Assembly: GCA_006937955.1 (NCBI GenBank)
Contig: SSNP01000292.1
Location: forward strand, 189,101 to 253,100
Source of the DNA: Pachypanchax playfairii
Taxonomy: Eukaryota; Chordata; Actinopteri; Cyprinodontiformes; Aplocheilidae
Reading direction: 5' to 3'
DNA: 64,000 nucleotides
A program made the position numbers and the translations under genes. This document shows, one piece after another, positions 34,131 to 45,248 of this stretch. Each line of letters begins with the position of its first letter. Position 1 is the first letter of the stretch. Below the pieces are notes generated by a model. It made no database searches. It had not been told where the DNA came from and worked only from the letters and a program-made list of their open reading frames with translations.

Positions 34131-35680
34131 CCTGACAATCCCAGTCTGGTCCATCCTTCCTCCGGTCAATCGCTCTGCTCCTTCCGCTTACTGAATGAGG
34201 ACGAAGTCTCCCGACTCGTAGTGGAATCTAATCCAACCACGTGTCCTCTGGATCCGATTCCTACAGATATCCTGCTGAGCATTCTTCCTGCTGTCAAACC
34301 TGCAATAACCCACATTATAAACTCTTCCATGAAAACTGGCATCTTTCCTTCAGTTTTCAAGCAAGCCACTGTCACTCCGCTGCTGAAAAAACCGTCGCTC
34401 GACCCGGCCCAGGTAGGAAACTACCGGCCAGTCTCGCTCCTACCGTTCATGTCCAAGATCCTAGAGCGAGCCGTTTTCACTCAAGTCTCACAGTTCCTCC
34501 ACGACAACGACCTACTTGATCCTTATCAATCAGGCTTTAAGTGAGGCCATTCCACTGAAACCGCTCTTCTCTCAGTTGCAGAGTCACTACGGGTGGCCAG
34601 ATCGGCTGGTCTCTCCTCAGTACTCGTACTCCTTGACCTGTCTGCTGCTTTTGACACCGTCAACCACCTCATTCTCCTCTCGACGCTATCTAAGCTTGGC
34701 ATCTCGGGACCGGTCCTCTCGTGGTTCACCTCGTACCTTGCGGAAAGATCTTTCAGAGTCTCGTGGCATGGACAGATGTCCAGTCTGCATGAGCTGGCGA
34801 CGGGTGTCCCGCAGGGCTCGGTCCTTGGTCCTCTCCTCTTCTCTTTATACACTACCTCATTAGGCGAGATCATTCGCTCCCATGGCTTCTCATACCATTG
34901 CTACGCTGACGACACTCAGCTCCTCCTCTCGTTCCCTCCAGACGATACATCCGTCTCAGTGCGGATATCTGCTTGCCTCTCAGATATCTCGGCGTGGATG
35001 AGGGATCGCCACCTTCAGCTTAATCTGTCCAAAACTGACCTCATTGTCTGTCCTGCCAGTAACTCCTTACCTCCTCAGATAAGCGTGCAGCTTGACTCCA
35101 TCACGCTGTTCCCCAAAACCTCCGCCAGAAACCTTGGTGTCATACTGGACAACCAGCTGTCCTTCAAAGAGCAGGTTAACTCCGTAGCTCGCTCATGTCG
35201 ATTCGCGCTTTACAACATCAGGAAAATCAGAGCCTTCCTCACAGACCACACCACACAGCTTCTGGTCCAGGCCCTGGTCTTGTCCCGGATCGACTACTGC
35301 AACTCATTGCTGGCCGGTCTTCCGGCGTCCTCGGTTAAACCTCTGCAGATGATTCAGAACGCAGCAGCACGTCTGGTCTTCAACCAGCCCAAGAGGGCTC
35401 ATGTCACTCCGCTGCTCATTTCCCTGCACTGGCTTCCAGTTGCAGCACGCATCAAATACAAAGCTCTGCTTCTGGCTTACCAGACTCTAACACACACAGC
35501 TCCTACCTACCTTCACTCCTTCATCCAAACCTACATTCCCACGCGTCAGCTACGCTCAGCCGCTGAAAGACGCCTAGCGCTTCCACCACAACGTGGCATG
35601 AGATCATGTTCCAAACTCTTCTCCTCTGTTGTCCCCCGATGGTGGAATGACCTACCAAACTCGGTCCGATCCGCAGAGTC
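34131..35680 (+). pseudogene. L2-type LINE reverse transcriptase, one nonsense codon, runs into gap
   Basis: The frame encodes HPSSGQSLCSFRLLNEDEVS, the RT fingers (GNYRPVSLLPFMSKILERAV), LVLLDLSAAFDTVNH with the first catalytic Asp, GVPQGSVLGPLLFSLY, the CYADDTQLLLSF catalytic box and the C-terminal RVVPRWWNDLPNSV-type block. A stop (TGA for CGA, after QSGFK at 34541) breaks an otherwise open frame, a CpG-type decay. The endonuclease is missing (5' truncation). The copy reaches the N gap at 35681. Confidence 0.9.
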
Positions 35681-36409
35681 NNNNNNNNNNNNNNNNNNNN
35701 NNNNNNNNNNNNNNNNNNNNNNNNNNNNNNNNNNNNNNNNNNNNNNNNNNNNNNNNNNNNNNNNNNNNNNNNNNNNNNNNNNNNNNNNNNNNNNNNNNNN
35801 NNNNNNNNNNNNNNNNNNNNNNNNNNNNNNNNNNNNNNNNNNNNNNNNNNNNNNNNNNNNNNNNNNNNNNNNNNNNNNNNNNNNNNNNNNNNNNNNNNNN
35901 NNNNNNNNNNNNNNNNNNNNNNNNNNNNNNNNNNNNNNNNNNNNNNNNNNNNNNNNNNNNNNNNNNNNNNNNNNNNNNNNNNNNNNNNNNNNNNNNNNNN
36001 NNNNNNNNNNNNNNNNNNNNNNNNNNNNNNNNNNNNNNNNNNNNNNNNNNNNNNNNNNNNNNNNNNNNNNNNNNNNNNNNNNNNNNNNNNNNNNNNNNNN
36101 NNNNNNNNNNNNNNNNNNNNNNNNNNNNNNNNNNNNNNNNNNNNNNNNNNNNNNNNNNNNNNNNNNNNNNNNNNNNNNNNNNNNNNNNNNNNNNNNNNNN
36201 NNNNNNNNNNNNNNNNNNNNNNNNNNNNNNNNNNNNNNNNNNNNNNNNNNNNNNNNNNNNNNNNNNNNNNNNNNNNNNNNNNNNNNNNNNNNNNNNNNNN
36301 NNNNNNNNNNNNNNNNNNNNNNNNNNNNNNNNNNNNNNNNNNNNNNNNNNNNNNNNNNNNNNNNNNNNNNNNNNNNNNNNNNNNNNNNNNNNNNNNNNNN
36401 NNNNNNNNN
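35681..36409. other. Assembly gap (729 N)
   Basis: An unbroken run of N. The left edge is inside an L2 LINE, about 50 bp before the end of its coding region by comparison with 38398-39245. The right edge is an unrelated LINE 3' end. Confidence 1.
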
Positions 36410-36963
36410 GGCTGGCCTCAAGGCCAAAACACTAAATTCCTCCTGGAGCAGGGAGCACCGAGACACACAGCCCCCTCCTTACCCATGTCCACCGGGCGCC
36501 AAAGACTGTGGAAGACATAACATCTGCGTTGTCCCAGAGACGGTGTCCTTGATAACTCTCTGCACACAATCACATACACTGATTACATTCACATCCTCAA
36601 GAAAGTTCTCAACATGTCTCGTGAACCCCCCCCCCCCCCCCTGCTGGAGGTTTTTATTGCTTACATCGAGCGCCCCTCATGTTGGGGCACTGGGTGTAGG
36701 GAACCTTTTTCTCCTCCCTCTGACCTTACGTGGTCTTATTCATCTTTTTTTTCCCCTAACACACAGGCTGATGCGTGCTTATGTATATGTATGTATGTAT
36801 TTGTATGTATTCTCCTGTGTGATCTTGCTGGCCTGATCGACGTGCGCCGGGCACACTGTGACCCTCGGCAGCCTGGAGAGTGAAGGCCAAGCTGTTCTCT
36901 GTATCTCCATGTTGAATTTCCCTTCTGGGATAAATAAAATATTTTTCATTTCATTTTCATTTC

Positions 36964-37650
36964 AGAGTGAATACAGATGGTTCACCACAAGATGGAAACC
37001 ATTGGTAAACCTCAAAAACAGGAAGGCCAAACATCATCTAAAACAGCCTTCACAGTTCTGGAACAATGTCCTATGGACAGATGAGACCAAGATCAACTTG
37101 TACCAGAGTGATGAGAAGAGTATAGAGAAGGAAAGGAAATGTTCATGATCCGAAACATACCACCTCATCAGTGTAACATGCTGGTGGTAGTGTCATGGTA
37201 TGGGCATGTATGGCTGCTAATGGAACTGGTTCTAATGTATTTATTGATCATGTGACTGCTGACAAAAGCAGCAGGATGAATTCTGAAGTGTTTTATTATC
37301 TACTCATATTCAGCCAAATGCTTCCAAACTCACTGGACGGTGCTTTACACTGCAGATGGACAATGACCCAAAGCACACTGTAAAAACATCTAAAGAGTTT
37401 TTTTAAGGCAAAGAAGTTGAATGTCATGCAATGGCCAAGTCAGTCACCTGACCTGAATCTGATTGAACATGCATTTCACTTGCTGAAGACAAAACTGAAG
37501 GGAAAATGTCCCAAGAACAAGCAGGAACTGAAGACAGTTGGACTAGAGGCCTGGCAGAGCATCACCAGGGATGAAACCCAGCACCTGGTGATGTCTATGT
37601 GTTTCAGACTTCAGGCTGGAATTGACTCTAAAGGATTTGCAACCAAGTAT
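36964..37650 (+). pseudogene. Tc1 transposase catalytic part, frameshifted
   Basis: The successive frames give SEYRWFTTRWKPLV, SQFWNNVLWTDETKINLYQS (first catalytic Asp in WTDE), VWACMAANGTGSNVFIDHVT, MTQSTL and, near the end, WPSQSPDLNLIEHAFHLLKT with the catalytic Glu, then KGFATKY and a stop. The order is right for a Tc1 transposase, but at least two frameshifts and a lost DNDPKH box make it inactive. It is the second half of the transposase begun at 33699. Confidence 0.88.
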
Positions 37651-38397
37651 TAAACAGTGAAAGTTTGATTTAGGATCGTTATTCTGTCCCTTTACAAGTG
37701 GGAGACACATATACAAACTGTTATATTGCCTACATTGTTCACCTGATTTAGATGTAAATACCCTCAAATTAAAGCTGACAGTCTGCAGTTATAGCATGTA
37801 ATGTTTGTTTCATTTCAAATTCATTGTGGTGATGTACACAACCAAAAATGTTTGAACTGTATCGATGTCCCAATATTTATGGACCTGACTGTATATAAGA
37901 GCCCCTCCCACTCCATTTAAACACATGTTGAGGAGCTTTCTGTTCTTTGGATGCAGAAACACACTGAGACACATTCACAACTTGTTGTCCTGCTGGACAT
38001 AAACTGCAGCCAAAACATTTAAAAGAATTCTTTGGACAGATTTTTAAACCTTCCTTCATTTGGAAAAGTTTTTACTAAAAGTGTTAGGAGTCTGGGCTGG
38101 TCTGTGCTTTTGTTTGCTTTTTAGTTTTTTCCCTCCTGTCAGTTACTCCTCACTCTCTCCCTTCTAGTTTTTGTTTCCTCCTTTCCCTGTGGGTTGCAGG
38201 TCTCCAGGTGGAAGGCATCTGCTGATTGCTTGGACTGGATTGTGCCTGCTGACACAGCTGCAGTCACTTCATCACTCAACCACAGTGACAGTTAAAAGCA
38301 AAGGCTGGACAACCATTCAACCCCAGACCGTTGAACCGCTTGGGTGACAGTGGCCTTATGTAAGCACAGTATTGCTTAGTATTGTTTTATGATCATG

Positions 38398-39475
38398 ACC
38401 ATTGCTACGCTGACGACACTCAGCTCCTCCTCTCCTTCCCTCCAGACGATACATCCGTCTCAGTGCGGATATCTGCCTGCCTCTCAGATATCTCGGCGTG
38501 GATGAGGGATCGCCACCTTCAGCTTAATCTGTCCAAAACTGACCTCATTGTCTGTCCTGCCAGTAACTCCTTACCTCCTCAGATAAGCGTGCAGCTTGAC
38601 TCCATCACGCTGTTCCCCAAAACCTCCGCCAGAAACCTTGGTGTCATACTGGACAACCAGCTGTCCTTCAAAGAGCAGGTTAACGCTGTAGCTCGCTCAT
38701 GTCGATTCGCGCTTTACAACATCAGGAAAATCAGAGCCTTCCTGACAGACCACACCACACAGCTTCTGGTCCAGGCCCTGGTCTTGTCCCGGATCGACTA
38801 CTGCAACTCTTTGCTGGCCGGTCTTCCGGCGTCCTCGGTTAAACCTCTGCAGATGATTCAGAACGCAGCAGCACGTCTGGTCTTCAACCAGCCCAAAAGG
38901 GCTCATGTCACTCCGCTACTTATTTCTCTGCACTGGCTTCCAGTCGCAGCACGCATCAAATATAAAGCTCTGCTTCTGGCTTACCAGACTCTAACACACA
39001 CAGCTCCTACTTACCTTCACTCCTTCATCCAAACCTACATTCCCACGCGTCAGCTACGCTCAGCCGCTGAAAGACGCCTAGCGCTTCCACCACAACGTGG
39101 CATGAGATCATGTTCCAAACTCTTCTCCTCTGTTGTCCCCCGGTGGTGGAATGACCTACCAAACTCGGTCCGATCCTCAGAGTCGGCACCTACTTTTAAG
39201 AGCAGACTTAAGACTCACCTCTTTAAAGAACACTTTCAGTCTTAATGTAGGATTAATTTATGATTTATGATAGCGATTTGAGAATTTATCTCTCACTAAA
39301 AAAAAAAAAAAATTTTGATACACTTGATGTATCAGCGTCGGAATTAAACTGGACTCCAAACAGTCCGCCTCCTTATATTGTTTCCTTCTCTTTGATTTCT
39401 TGCTTGTATGTTCTCTCAATGTAAGTCGCTTTGGATAAAAGCGTCTGCTAAATGGCAGTAGTAGTAGTAGTAGTG
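38398..39475 (+). mobile_element. 5'-truncated L2-type LINE
   Basis: It begins inside the RT at CYADDTQLLLSF and stays open to the end of the ORF at 39245 (SAPTFKSRLKTHLFKEHFQS). The 3' UTR has GTAAGTCGCTTTGGATAAAA and GCGTCTGCTAAATGGCAG, then a GTA repeat tail. The catalytic YADD is intact, but the rest of the RT and the endonuclease are absent, so it is not autonomous. It is nearly identical to the copies at 34131 and 57420, suggesting recent activity of the family. Confidence 0.92.
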
Positions 39476-39834
39476 AAAGTTTGTGTGTTTTCCTTCTACT
39501 GTGTGAAGGTCAGTTTGGAATTTTTGGAACCACTGCTGCTCGTGTCTGCTGGAACCATTTTGCCACTACTCACCTTTGGACTCCGACTATCACCACACGT
39601 CTGGACCTGCTCCCCTTCATGCTCCCTGGTTCGGCTCGCTCAGGCTCTGTACCCCTCATCTGTTCATTTCCTCCGGGGCCACGTAAGATGACCTCCACCG
39701 GCTGCGCACAATCTCTGAACATCATCCAGACTCTAACCCTGTTCTCCCTCTGTTGCAGAGATTTCCCCCCCTCCCACAGTACTCACAGTACGTCTCTGTC
39801 ATCTTCAATATTGTTTGTAAATAAACACTTTTTT

Positions 39835-39836
<2 letters not shown>

Positions 39837-39882
<46 letters not shown>
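39837..39882. repeat. 46-base poly(T) tract
   Basis: An uninterrupted T run within the LTR, which is poly(A) on the MARK3 transcribed sense. It starts about 78 bases past the splice donor. Confidence 0.97.
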
Positions 39883-39884
<2 letters not shown>

Positions 39885-39959
39885 GTTTCTGGGTTTTCAG
39901 CCTTTGGGTCCGGCCTTGTGAGATCATGACAAAAAGAAGCAATGCAGCAGAGTCTTTAC

Positions 39960-40059
39960 CTATTCTGGTCTGATCTGTGATGTCCAGTTCGGGTTCGGTG
40001 TACGGCTTCAACTCATCCTCCTCAAATCCTGCATTGATCCATCGGTCCTTCATGATTTG
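39960..40059 (-). CDS. mark3: MARK3 exon: kinase C-terminal end and linker
   Basis: 100 bp with acceptor GATTCGCAG and donor GTAAAG; phase 0 to phase 1. It encodes QIMKDRWINAGFEEDELKPY, then TEPELDITDQTRI. It contains the last helix of the kinase domain (the DRWIN motif) and the acidic common-docking-like linker to the UBA domain. Complete and undamaged. Confidence 0.96.
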
Positions 40060-40793
40060 CTGCGAATCAGATCAAAGAAAAGCTGTTAGAGCCAGACTGA
40101 TTCACACAACAGATCTGGATTTGACATGCTCAACATGTTTAGAAAGTCGTTGTGCTGATATGTTTTGAGTTCCATGTTAGTTTGAAGCTTTAACATCTGA
40201 GTAACTCAGACCTCTGACTTGAACCAGAATCTTGCTCTTTCACAGCAACATCAACTCTGAACTGTGTGATCAGTCCGATCACCAGAGTTTCATAAGAGCA
40301 CTGTGATGGAAGAGTCATGAAATAATTAGCACCGCTTCACAACATCTTATTTCACAACATCTTATTTGTCAAACTAACAAGGAAGAACCTTTTTCTAACT
40401 TTAAAAGAACAGCAGTAAATTATCTTTAGTTCATTAAATCTAATCAACCTGATTGGAAGGATGTTAAATGATGCTAATCCAAAAAAAGACACTTCCTGTT
40501 CAAGAAGAAACAAGGAGATTCATCACATTTCAGTCCAAGTTTTACTCTGAATAATCTATTCTCAAACTAGCTGGTAATAAAAAAAAATTGACAGGAAAAA
40601 CCTAAAATAGAAATGAGATGTTGCCAAAACTCCCCCCAAAAAATTAAACCCAAACTCATTCACAGACTGTCCAGGAACTCCCTGAAGCTGCAAACTATGC
40701 CTTAGTTTGGAATAAGTCCTGGTGATTAAGACATGTGAGTGGACAGCAGTAAGAACTATAAGATATATTTACATTTTGGGCGTCCTCCCTCAC

Positions 40794-40913
40794 CTCCAGA
40801 GTACCACGCTTGGCTGGATTGAGCACCAGGAAGCGTTTGAGAAGGTTCTCACAGTCTGTGGACATGTAGAAAGGAATCCGGTACTTTCCTCTGAGAACAC
40901 GCTCACGCAGTTC
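40794..40913 (-). CDS. mark3: MARK3 exon: kinase subdomains X-XI
   Basis: 120 bp with acceptor ATTGCAG and donor GTGAGG; phase 0 to phase 0. It encodes ELRERVLRGKYRIPFYMSTD, CENLLKRFLVLNPAKRGTLE. 'LLKRFLVLNPxKR' is the conserved subdomain XI arginine region. Complete. Confidence 0.97.
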
Positions 40914-42059
40914 CTGCAATGGAAGAGAAGAGAAACATGTCAGACTGGTGTCAGTAACAGATACCATAATAACACCGGAGTGCTGCTCAGACAAAGATAG
41001 CTGATGTTCCCTGCACCTTCAGACCACACCCTTTTTTGTTCACACAATATGTATGAAAAATAAATAGAATAAAACGCAATCAACTTTAAAAAATCCTCCT
41101 TAGTCAGGTTTGATCACTGTTGTGTCAGCAGACCTGCACTAGGGTTCTATTTAGACTTGAGAATCCTGGAGAGATGTGAACACAGAAAAAACTAAGGATA
41201 AACTCATGGAACCAGACGAATTCTACAATCTGAAGGCAAATCCATACTGAGTCTACCTGACAGGACTCTACTCACAGGAGAAGAACAGCTAATCACTCTC
41301 CTGCCTAAACTGTGAGTCCAGAGGATGAAGATCCTGTTCTTGTAGTACCCAAGCCCAGAGTCTCCCGACAGGAAAAAAAAAAACTGATTTAAAACCAGCA
41401 AGGCTTTCTTGCACTTCACCCTGAAGTCGAGTCTAAACACTTCCAGAAACAGATCTTCTCTCTCAGAGTTAGGAAGTTGCCTTTGTGCCTTCACTGGATC
41501 ATGGAGATGTACTGTACAATTCAAATGTTGCTGGTCCTTGGAGGTTTGTCACTGGTACCAGCTGACTCACTCATCACCATGAGCTGACCCTGAGTGCATC
41601 CAGATTTACATACCAACTGACCAATTTACAAAGTCCTGCTAAGTGAGTGTCACAAGATCTGTGCACTGTTCTACAAAAAACCATTAACTGCTTCATGTCA
41701 CACAGCATTCTGGATTGGTTCCCTGTGTCAGAACTGAACCAGAGAAAAGAAGGTTCAACCCTGATGGCCTTCTAAGTTCCACCTGATGTAAAACTAATAA
41801 ATTGTCTCTGAAGTCTTTGTTTGTCAGTATCATGAGGTCAGATTATCTGGAACTTGTCATCTAATGACACAGTAGTCAGAGATGAAGATCAGTAAAAGCT
41901 GTTTCGCCCATACTGTCAAAATGTGAGTGCTGCTTTAATCTGCTGTCTGACCCCAGCAGGGATTATAATCACTGGATTACTGATCAAGGTACACGAGTAC
42001 CTCTGAGAGATTATTGTTTTTAATGACATTTCAGCATCATGCCATATACACAGTCCCAC
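40914..42059. other. MARK3 intron without recognised elements
   Basis: The only intron in the window longer than 300 bp in which no transposable element was recognised. Short frames have no family motif. Confidence 0.45.
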
Positions 42060-42296
42060 CTTCAGGTTCTGTCCATCAAAGGGCAGCGAGCCACTGACCA
42101 GCGTGTAAAGGATGACACCCAGACTCCAGACGTCAACCTCAGGCCCATCGTATTTCTTGCCCTGGAAAAGTTCCGGCGCTGCATACGGTGGCGACCCACA
42201 GAACGTGTCCAGCTTGTTGCCCAGAGTGAACTCATTACTGAAGCCAAAATCAGCAATCTTAATGTTCATGTCAGCATCAAGTAGCAGGTTCTCAGC
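42060..42296 (-). CDS. mark3: MARK3 exon: activation loop and catalytic core
   Basis: 237 bp with acceptor GTGTTCAG and donor GTGGGA; phase 0 to phase 0. It encodes AENLLLDADMNIKIADFGFS (metal-binding DFG), NEFTLGNKLDTFCGSPPYAA (the activation loop; the Thr in LDTFCGS is the LKB1 target), then PELF, YDGPEVDVWSLG and SGSLPFDGQNLK. All catalytic residues of this part are intact, which argues for a working gene. Confidence 0.98.
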
Positions 42297-42599
42297 CTGA
42301 ACACAAAGAAACACAACATTTTTACTTTACCTGTTGAGTTTATAGTAGCATAAAATAATGAGATTTGACACTCAAATCCATAACTAACAAGAGGATAATG
42401 GAAATGACTGAACTGAGTTGCTGTTATTATGCAAGTGGTCGGACAAGTTGTTAGTAACTTAAGCTGTAATTTGATCAGAGGCTGAGATATATGATGCATT
42501 TAATCTGATTACAGAAAATAATGAATTTTACAGCAGCTGCTGATGTGTTCCAAACTGCTAAACTGACTCTCAGGAGGAGGTCAGAAAGGAGGTCAAACA

Positions 42600-43870
42600 G
42601 GTAGTCACACAGGATTGTCAGACAGGTGGTCAGACCGGAGGTCAGACAGGTAGTCAGATAGGAGGTCAGACAGGTGGTCAGACGGGTGAGACAGGTGGTC
42701 AGACAGGTGGTCAGACAAGTGGTTAGACTGGAGATCAGACATGTGGTCAGACAGGTGGTCAGATGGGTGAGACAGGTGGTCAGACAGGTGGTCAGACAAG
42801 TGGTTAGACTGGAGATCAGACATGTGGTCAGACAGGTGGTCAGATGGGTGGTCAGATGGGTGATACAGGTGGTCAGACCGGAGGTCAGACAGGTAGTCAG
42901 ATAGGAGGTCAGACAGGTGGTCAGACAGGTGAGACAGGTGGTCAGACAGGTGGTTAGACTGGAGATCAGACATGTAAATGGTAAATGGTAAATGTCCTGT
43001 ATTTGTATAATGTTTTCTAGTCATTCAGACCACTCAAAGCACTTTCACACTACAAGGTTTTGCATTCACCCATTCACACAACCCGATATGTAAACCGGGG
43101 GGAGAGGGGCGGGGCTAACACTCACACAACCCGATACGCAGATCGGGGGGCAACATGGGGTTCAGTGTCTTGCCCAAGGACACTTCGACATGTGGCAGTG
43201 GAAGCCGTGATCGATCCACCAACCTTCAAATTGGAGGACGACCGCTCTAACCACTGAGCCACAGCCGCCCCATGTGGTCAGACAGGTGGTCAGATGGGTG
43301 ATACAAGTTGTTAGACTGGAGGTCAGACAGCTGGTCAGACGGGTGGTCAGACAGGTGGTCAGACAGGTGGTTAGATTGGTGGTCAGACGGGTGGTTACAC
43401 TCGAGGTTGGACTGTAGGTCAGACAGGTAGTCAGACAGGTGGTTAGACTGGAAGTTAGACAGGTGGTCAGATGGGTTGTCAGAAGGGTGGTGAGACGGCT
43501 GGTTAGACTGGGGAACAGACAGGTAGTTAGACTGGAGATCAGACAGGTAGTCAGATAGGTGGTCAGACAGGTGGTCACATGGGTGGTTAGACTGAAGGTC
43601 AGACAGGTGGACAGACAGGTGGTCAGACGGGTGGTTACACTATAGGTCAGACAGGTGGTCAGACAGGTGGTTAGACTGGAGGTCGGACAGGTGGTCAGAT
43701 GGGTTGTTAGACGGGGGGTGAGACGGCTGATTAGACTGGAGATCAGACAGGTAGGCAGGTAGGTGGTCAGAGGGGTGGGTACACTGGACGTCAGACGGGT
43801 GGTTAGACAGGTGGTTAGGCTGGAGGTCAGACAGGTTGTCGGACGGGTGGACAGAGGGGTGACGTGACGA
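42600..43870. repeat. Minisatellite based on CAGACAGGTGGT
   Basis: About 1 kb of a tandem repeat with a 12-bp base unit CAGACAGGTGGT. It is varied by CAGACGGG, TTAGACTGGAG and GATGGG units that form longer blocks. A SINE (42976-43270) interrupts it. Because 12 is a multiple of 3, long frames without stops occur on the minus strand; they encode only SDHLSDHL- or TTCLTTCLT-type repeats and are not genes. Confidence 0.95.
42976..43270 (-). mobile_element. tRNA-derived SINE inside the minisatellite
   Basis: On the minus strand it starts GGGGCGGCTGTGGCTCAGTG, then GTTAGAGCGGTCG (A box), and has GGTTGGTGGATCGATCACGG as the B-box region. It ends in an ATTTACC repeat tail (AAATGGTAAATGG on plus). 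CATGT is duplicated directly outside both ends (42971-42975 and 43271-43275). Confidence 0.9.
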
Positions 43871-43874
43871 TAGG

Positions 43875-44360
43875 TGACGTCAGGTGAGAGACGTTCATAA
43901 TTTGTATGAATTTGACATGTTATTTTGAAGTACGCCACCGCCAGTAGGAGTTCACTCCATAATGTTGCCGCCACGTCACCGCCCATCTGACGTCTGCAGC
44001 CCATGCAAAATCCCATTGCCATGTCAGACGTTGAGGTGGCGACGTGAGGTTCGAGATCACACTCGGTTAGCTTAAAACTGGCAGCTTCCACGCCCCATAC
44101 ATAACGTGCTTATTTTCTAACATATATACACACACATCTATATATTATACATATATATGCAGACACACATACTTATATATAAAAATATAAAAAATATATG
44201 TACATACACATATTTTATACATATGTATATACAGTATGTATATGTGTGTATGTATGTATATCTCCCTTGAGCACCTAATAAATAAATAAATAAATAAATA
44301 AACAAATAAAAAAGAAAATAAATAACAATGAAGTAGCTGTATAAATATCATAAATACAAG
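43875..44360. other. Intronic AT/TG-rich DNA
   Basis: No gene seen. It contains TATA/CA-rich runs (44110-44260) and an AAAT run (44278-44300). Confidence 0.6.
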
Positions 44361-44367
44361 TACACAC

Positions 44368-44497
<130 letters not shown>

Positions 44498-44499
44498 AT

Positions 44500-45245
44500 A
44501 TTTTGTGTGTGTGTCTATATGTATGTGTCATCTCTGTACAGTACAATACACACAGACATTGTTTTGTCTCACAACATGACATAATCAATATCACATCAAT
44601 AATATTGGTGGCATCATTAGTTTTGCTACACAGTCTACAGATTGTTTGACATCATAATTATATAACTTACAGTCATATACATAGACTAAACTGGTGACTT
44701 AAAAAAAACATTTTGATAGATTACTCTGCCAGAAAATTTGAAAAATGGGGAAAATTCTAATGATAACATTGATTTTAAAAAAGTTAGGTTTGAAGTAGTT
44801 GTAATAAATTGTTGTAACATTGCTACAAGATTAGTCTAAATTTCCAATATAATGACAATAAATTCACTCAAAACCTCTTAAAATATATGCTACAAGTTAT
44901 CTTTTAGTAGATAACACTAATGACTTACCCGTGACATGTCACATTTTTAGTATTTTATATTGATTGGTGCAATTATATACAGCTGTGAGCCAATGGGATG
45001 TCCCCTCTAATATAAACTCATTGGAAGGAAGGGTAGAAGAGTCCAAATTCACAAGACAGTAACTTCCGGTTTTTATGTTCTTGAAGGAACTGTCCTCATT
45101 AGACCGGTTAGGAGGGACTCTCAGTAGTATGCAGACCGTGAATTTGGACACAGCCTGTGAGTCTGCATCGAATACCGGATTCTAATGGCGACTGCATTTC
45201 CTGCTCCGAAGCAGCCAATAGGGCGTCTAGTGATTAGATACATGT
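44500..45245. other. Intronic DNA without recognised features
   Basis: AT-rich. No family-level coding signal. Confidence 0.4.
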
Positions 45246-45248
45246 CTA

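Larger units (their letters stand above)
33936..36963 (+). mobile_element. LINE insertion in Tc1, carrying an L2 copy and the gap
   Basis: The left border cuts the Tc1 transposase after STIKRRLHQ. The right part (36410-36963) ends with GAATTTCCCTTCTGGGATAA, ATAAAAT and a TTCATTTCATTTTCA tail, a LINE 3' terminus, after which Tc1 coding resumes at CAGAGTGAATAC. CAGAG is present at both junctions. The left 190 bp (a C/T-rich leader) may be the same LINE's 5' part. A different L2 LINE (34131-35680) and an N gap lie between, so the inner order is uncertain. Confidence 0.6.
32587..37891 (+). mobile_element. Tc1-like transposon expanded by nested insertions
   Basis: The ends CAGTCAGGTCCATAAATATT and its complement near 37891 are the inverted repeats of a common fish Tc1 family, flanked by TA. 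Transposase pieces lie at 33699-33935 (helix-turn-helix, VAKTSVWNILKKKERTGEL and STIKRRLHQ) and 36964-37650. A solo LTR (33040-33693) and a LINE composite (33936-36963) split it, so the original of about 1.6 kb now spans 5.3 kb. It sits in the intron between the UBA exon and the exon at 39960. Confidence 0.9.
38082..39931 (+). mobile_element. Solo LTR with perfect 5-bp TSD, split by an L2 LINE
   Basis: It starts TGTTAGGAG and ends ATCATGACA, with AAAAG duplicated outside both ends (38077-38081 and 39932-39936). The LTR parts are 38082-38397 and 39476-39931; the L2 copy lies between. It has a polyadenylation signal (GTAAATAAACAC) followed by a 46-T tract. Its right edge is only 28 bp from the 3' end of a MARK3 exon (39960), so it borders the splice donor. 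Confidence 0.85.

Noticed and set aside
34526..34873. 115-aa antisense frames in the L2 copies (also at 52638 and 58482)
   Set aside because: The same antisense frame appears in every copy of the LINE; it is a shadow of the RT frame.
34593..36836. 747-aa frame across the N gap
   Set aside because: The frame is continuous only because N codons are not stops; it joins an L2 LINE to another LINE's untranslated end.
40722..42284. Plus-strand frames over MARK3 exons
   Set aside because: They are antisense shadows; the minus-strand reading has conserved kinase motifs and splice sites.
43162..44091. 309-codon open frame on the minus strand
   Set aside because: It runs through the 12-bp-unit minisatellite and a SINE; the protein would be LTTCLTTCLT-like repeats. 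The open frame is a by-product of a unit length divisible by 3.
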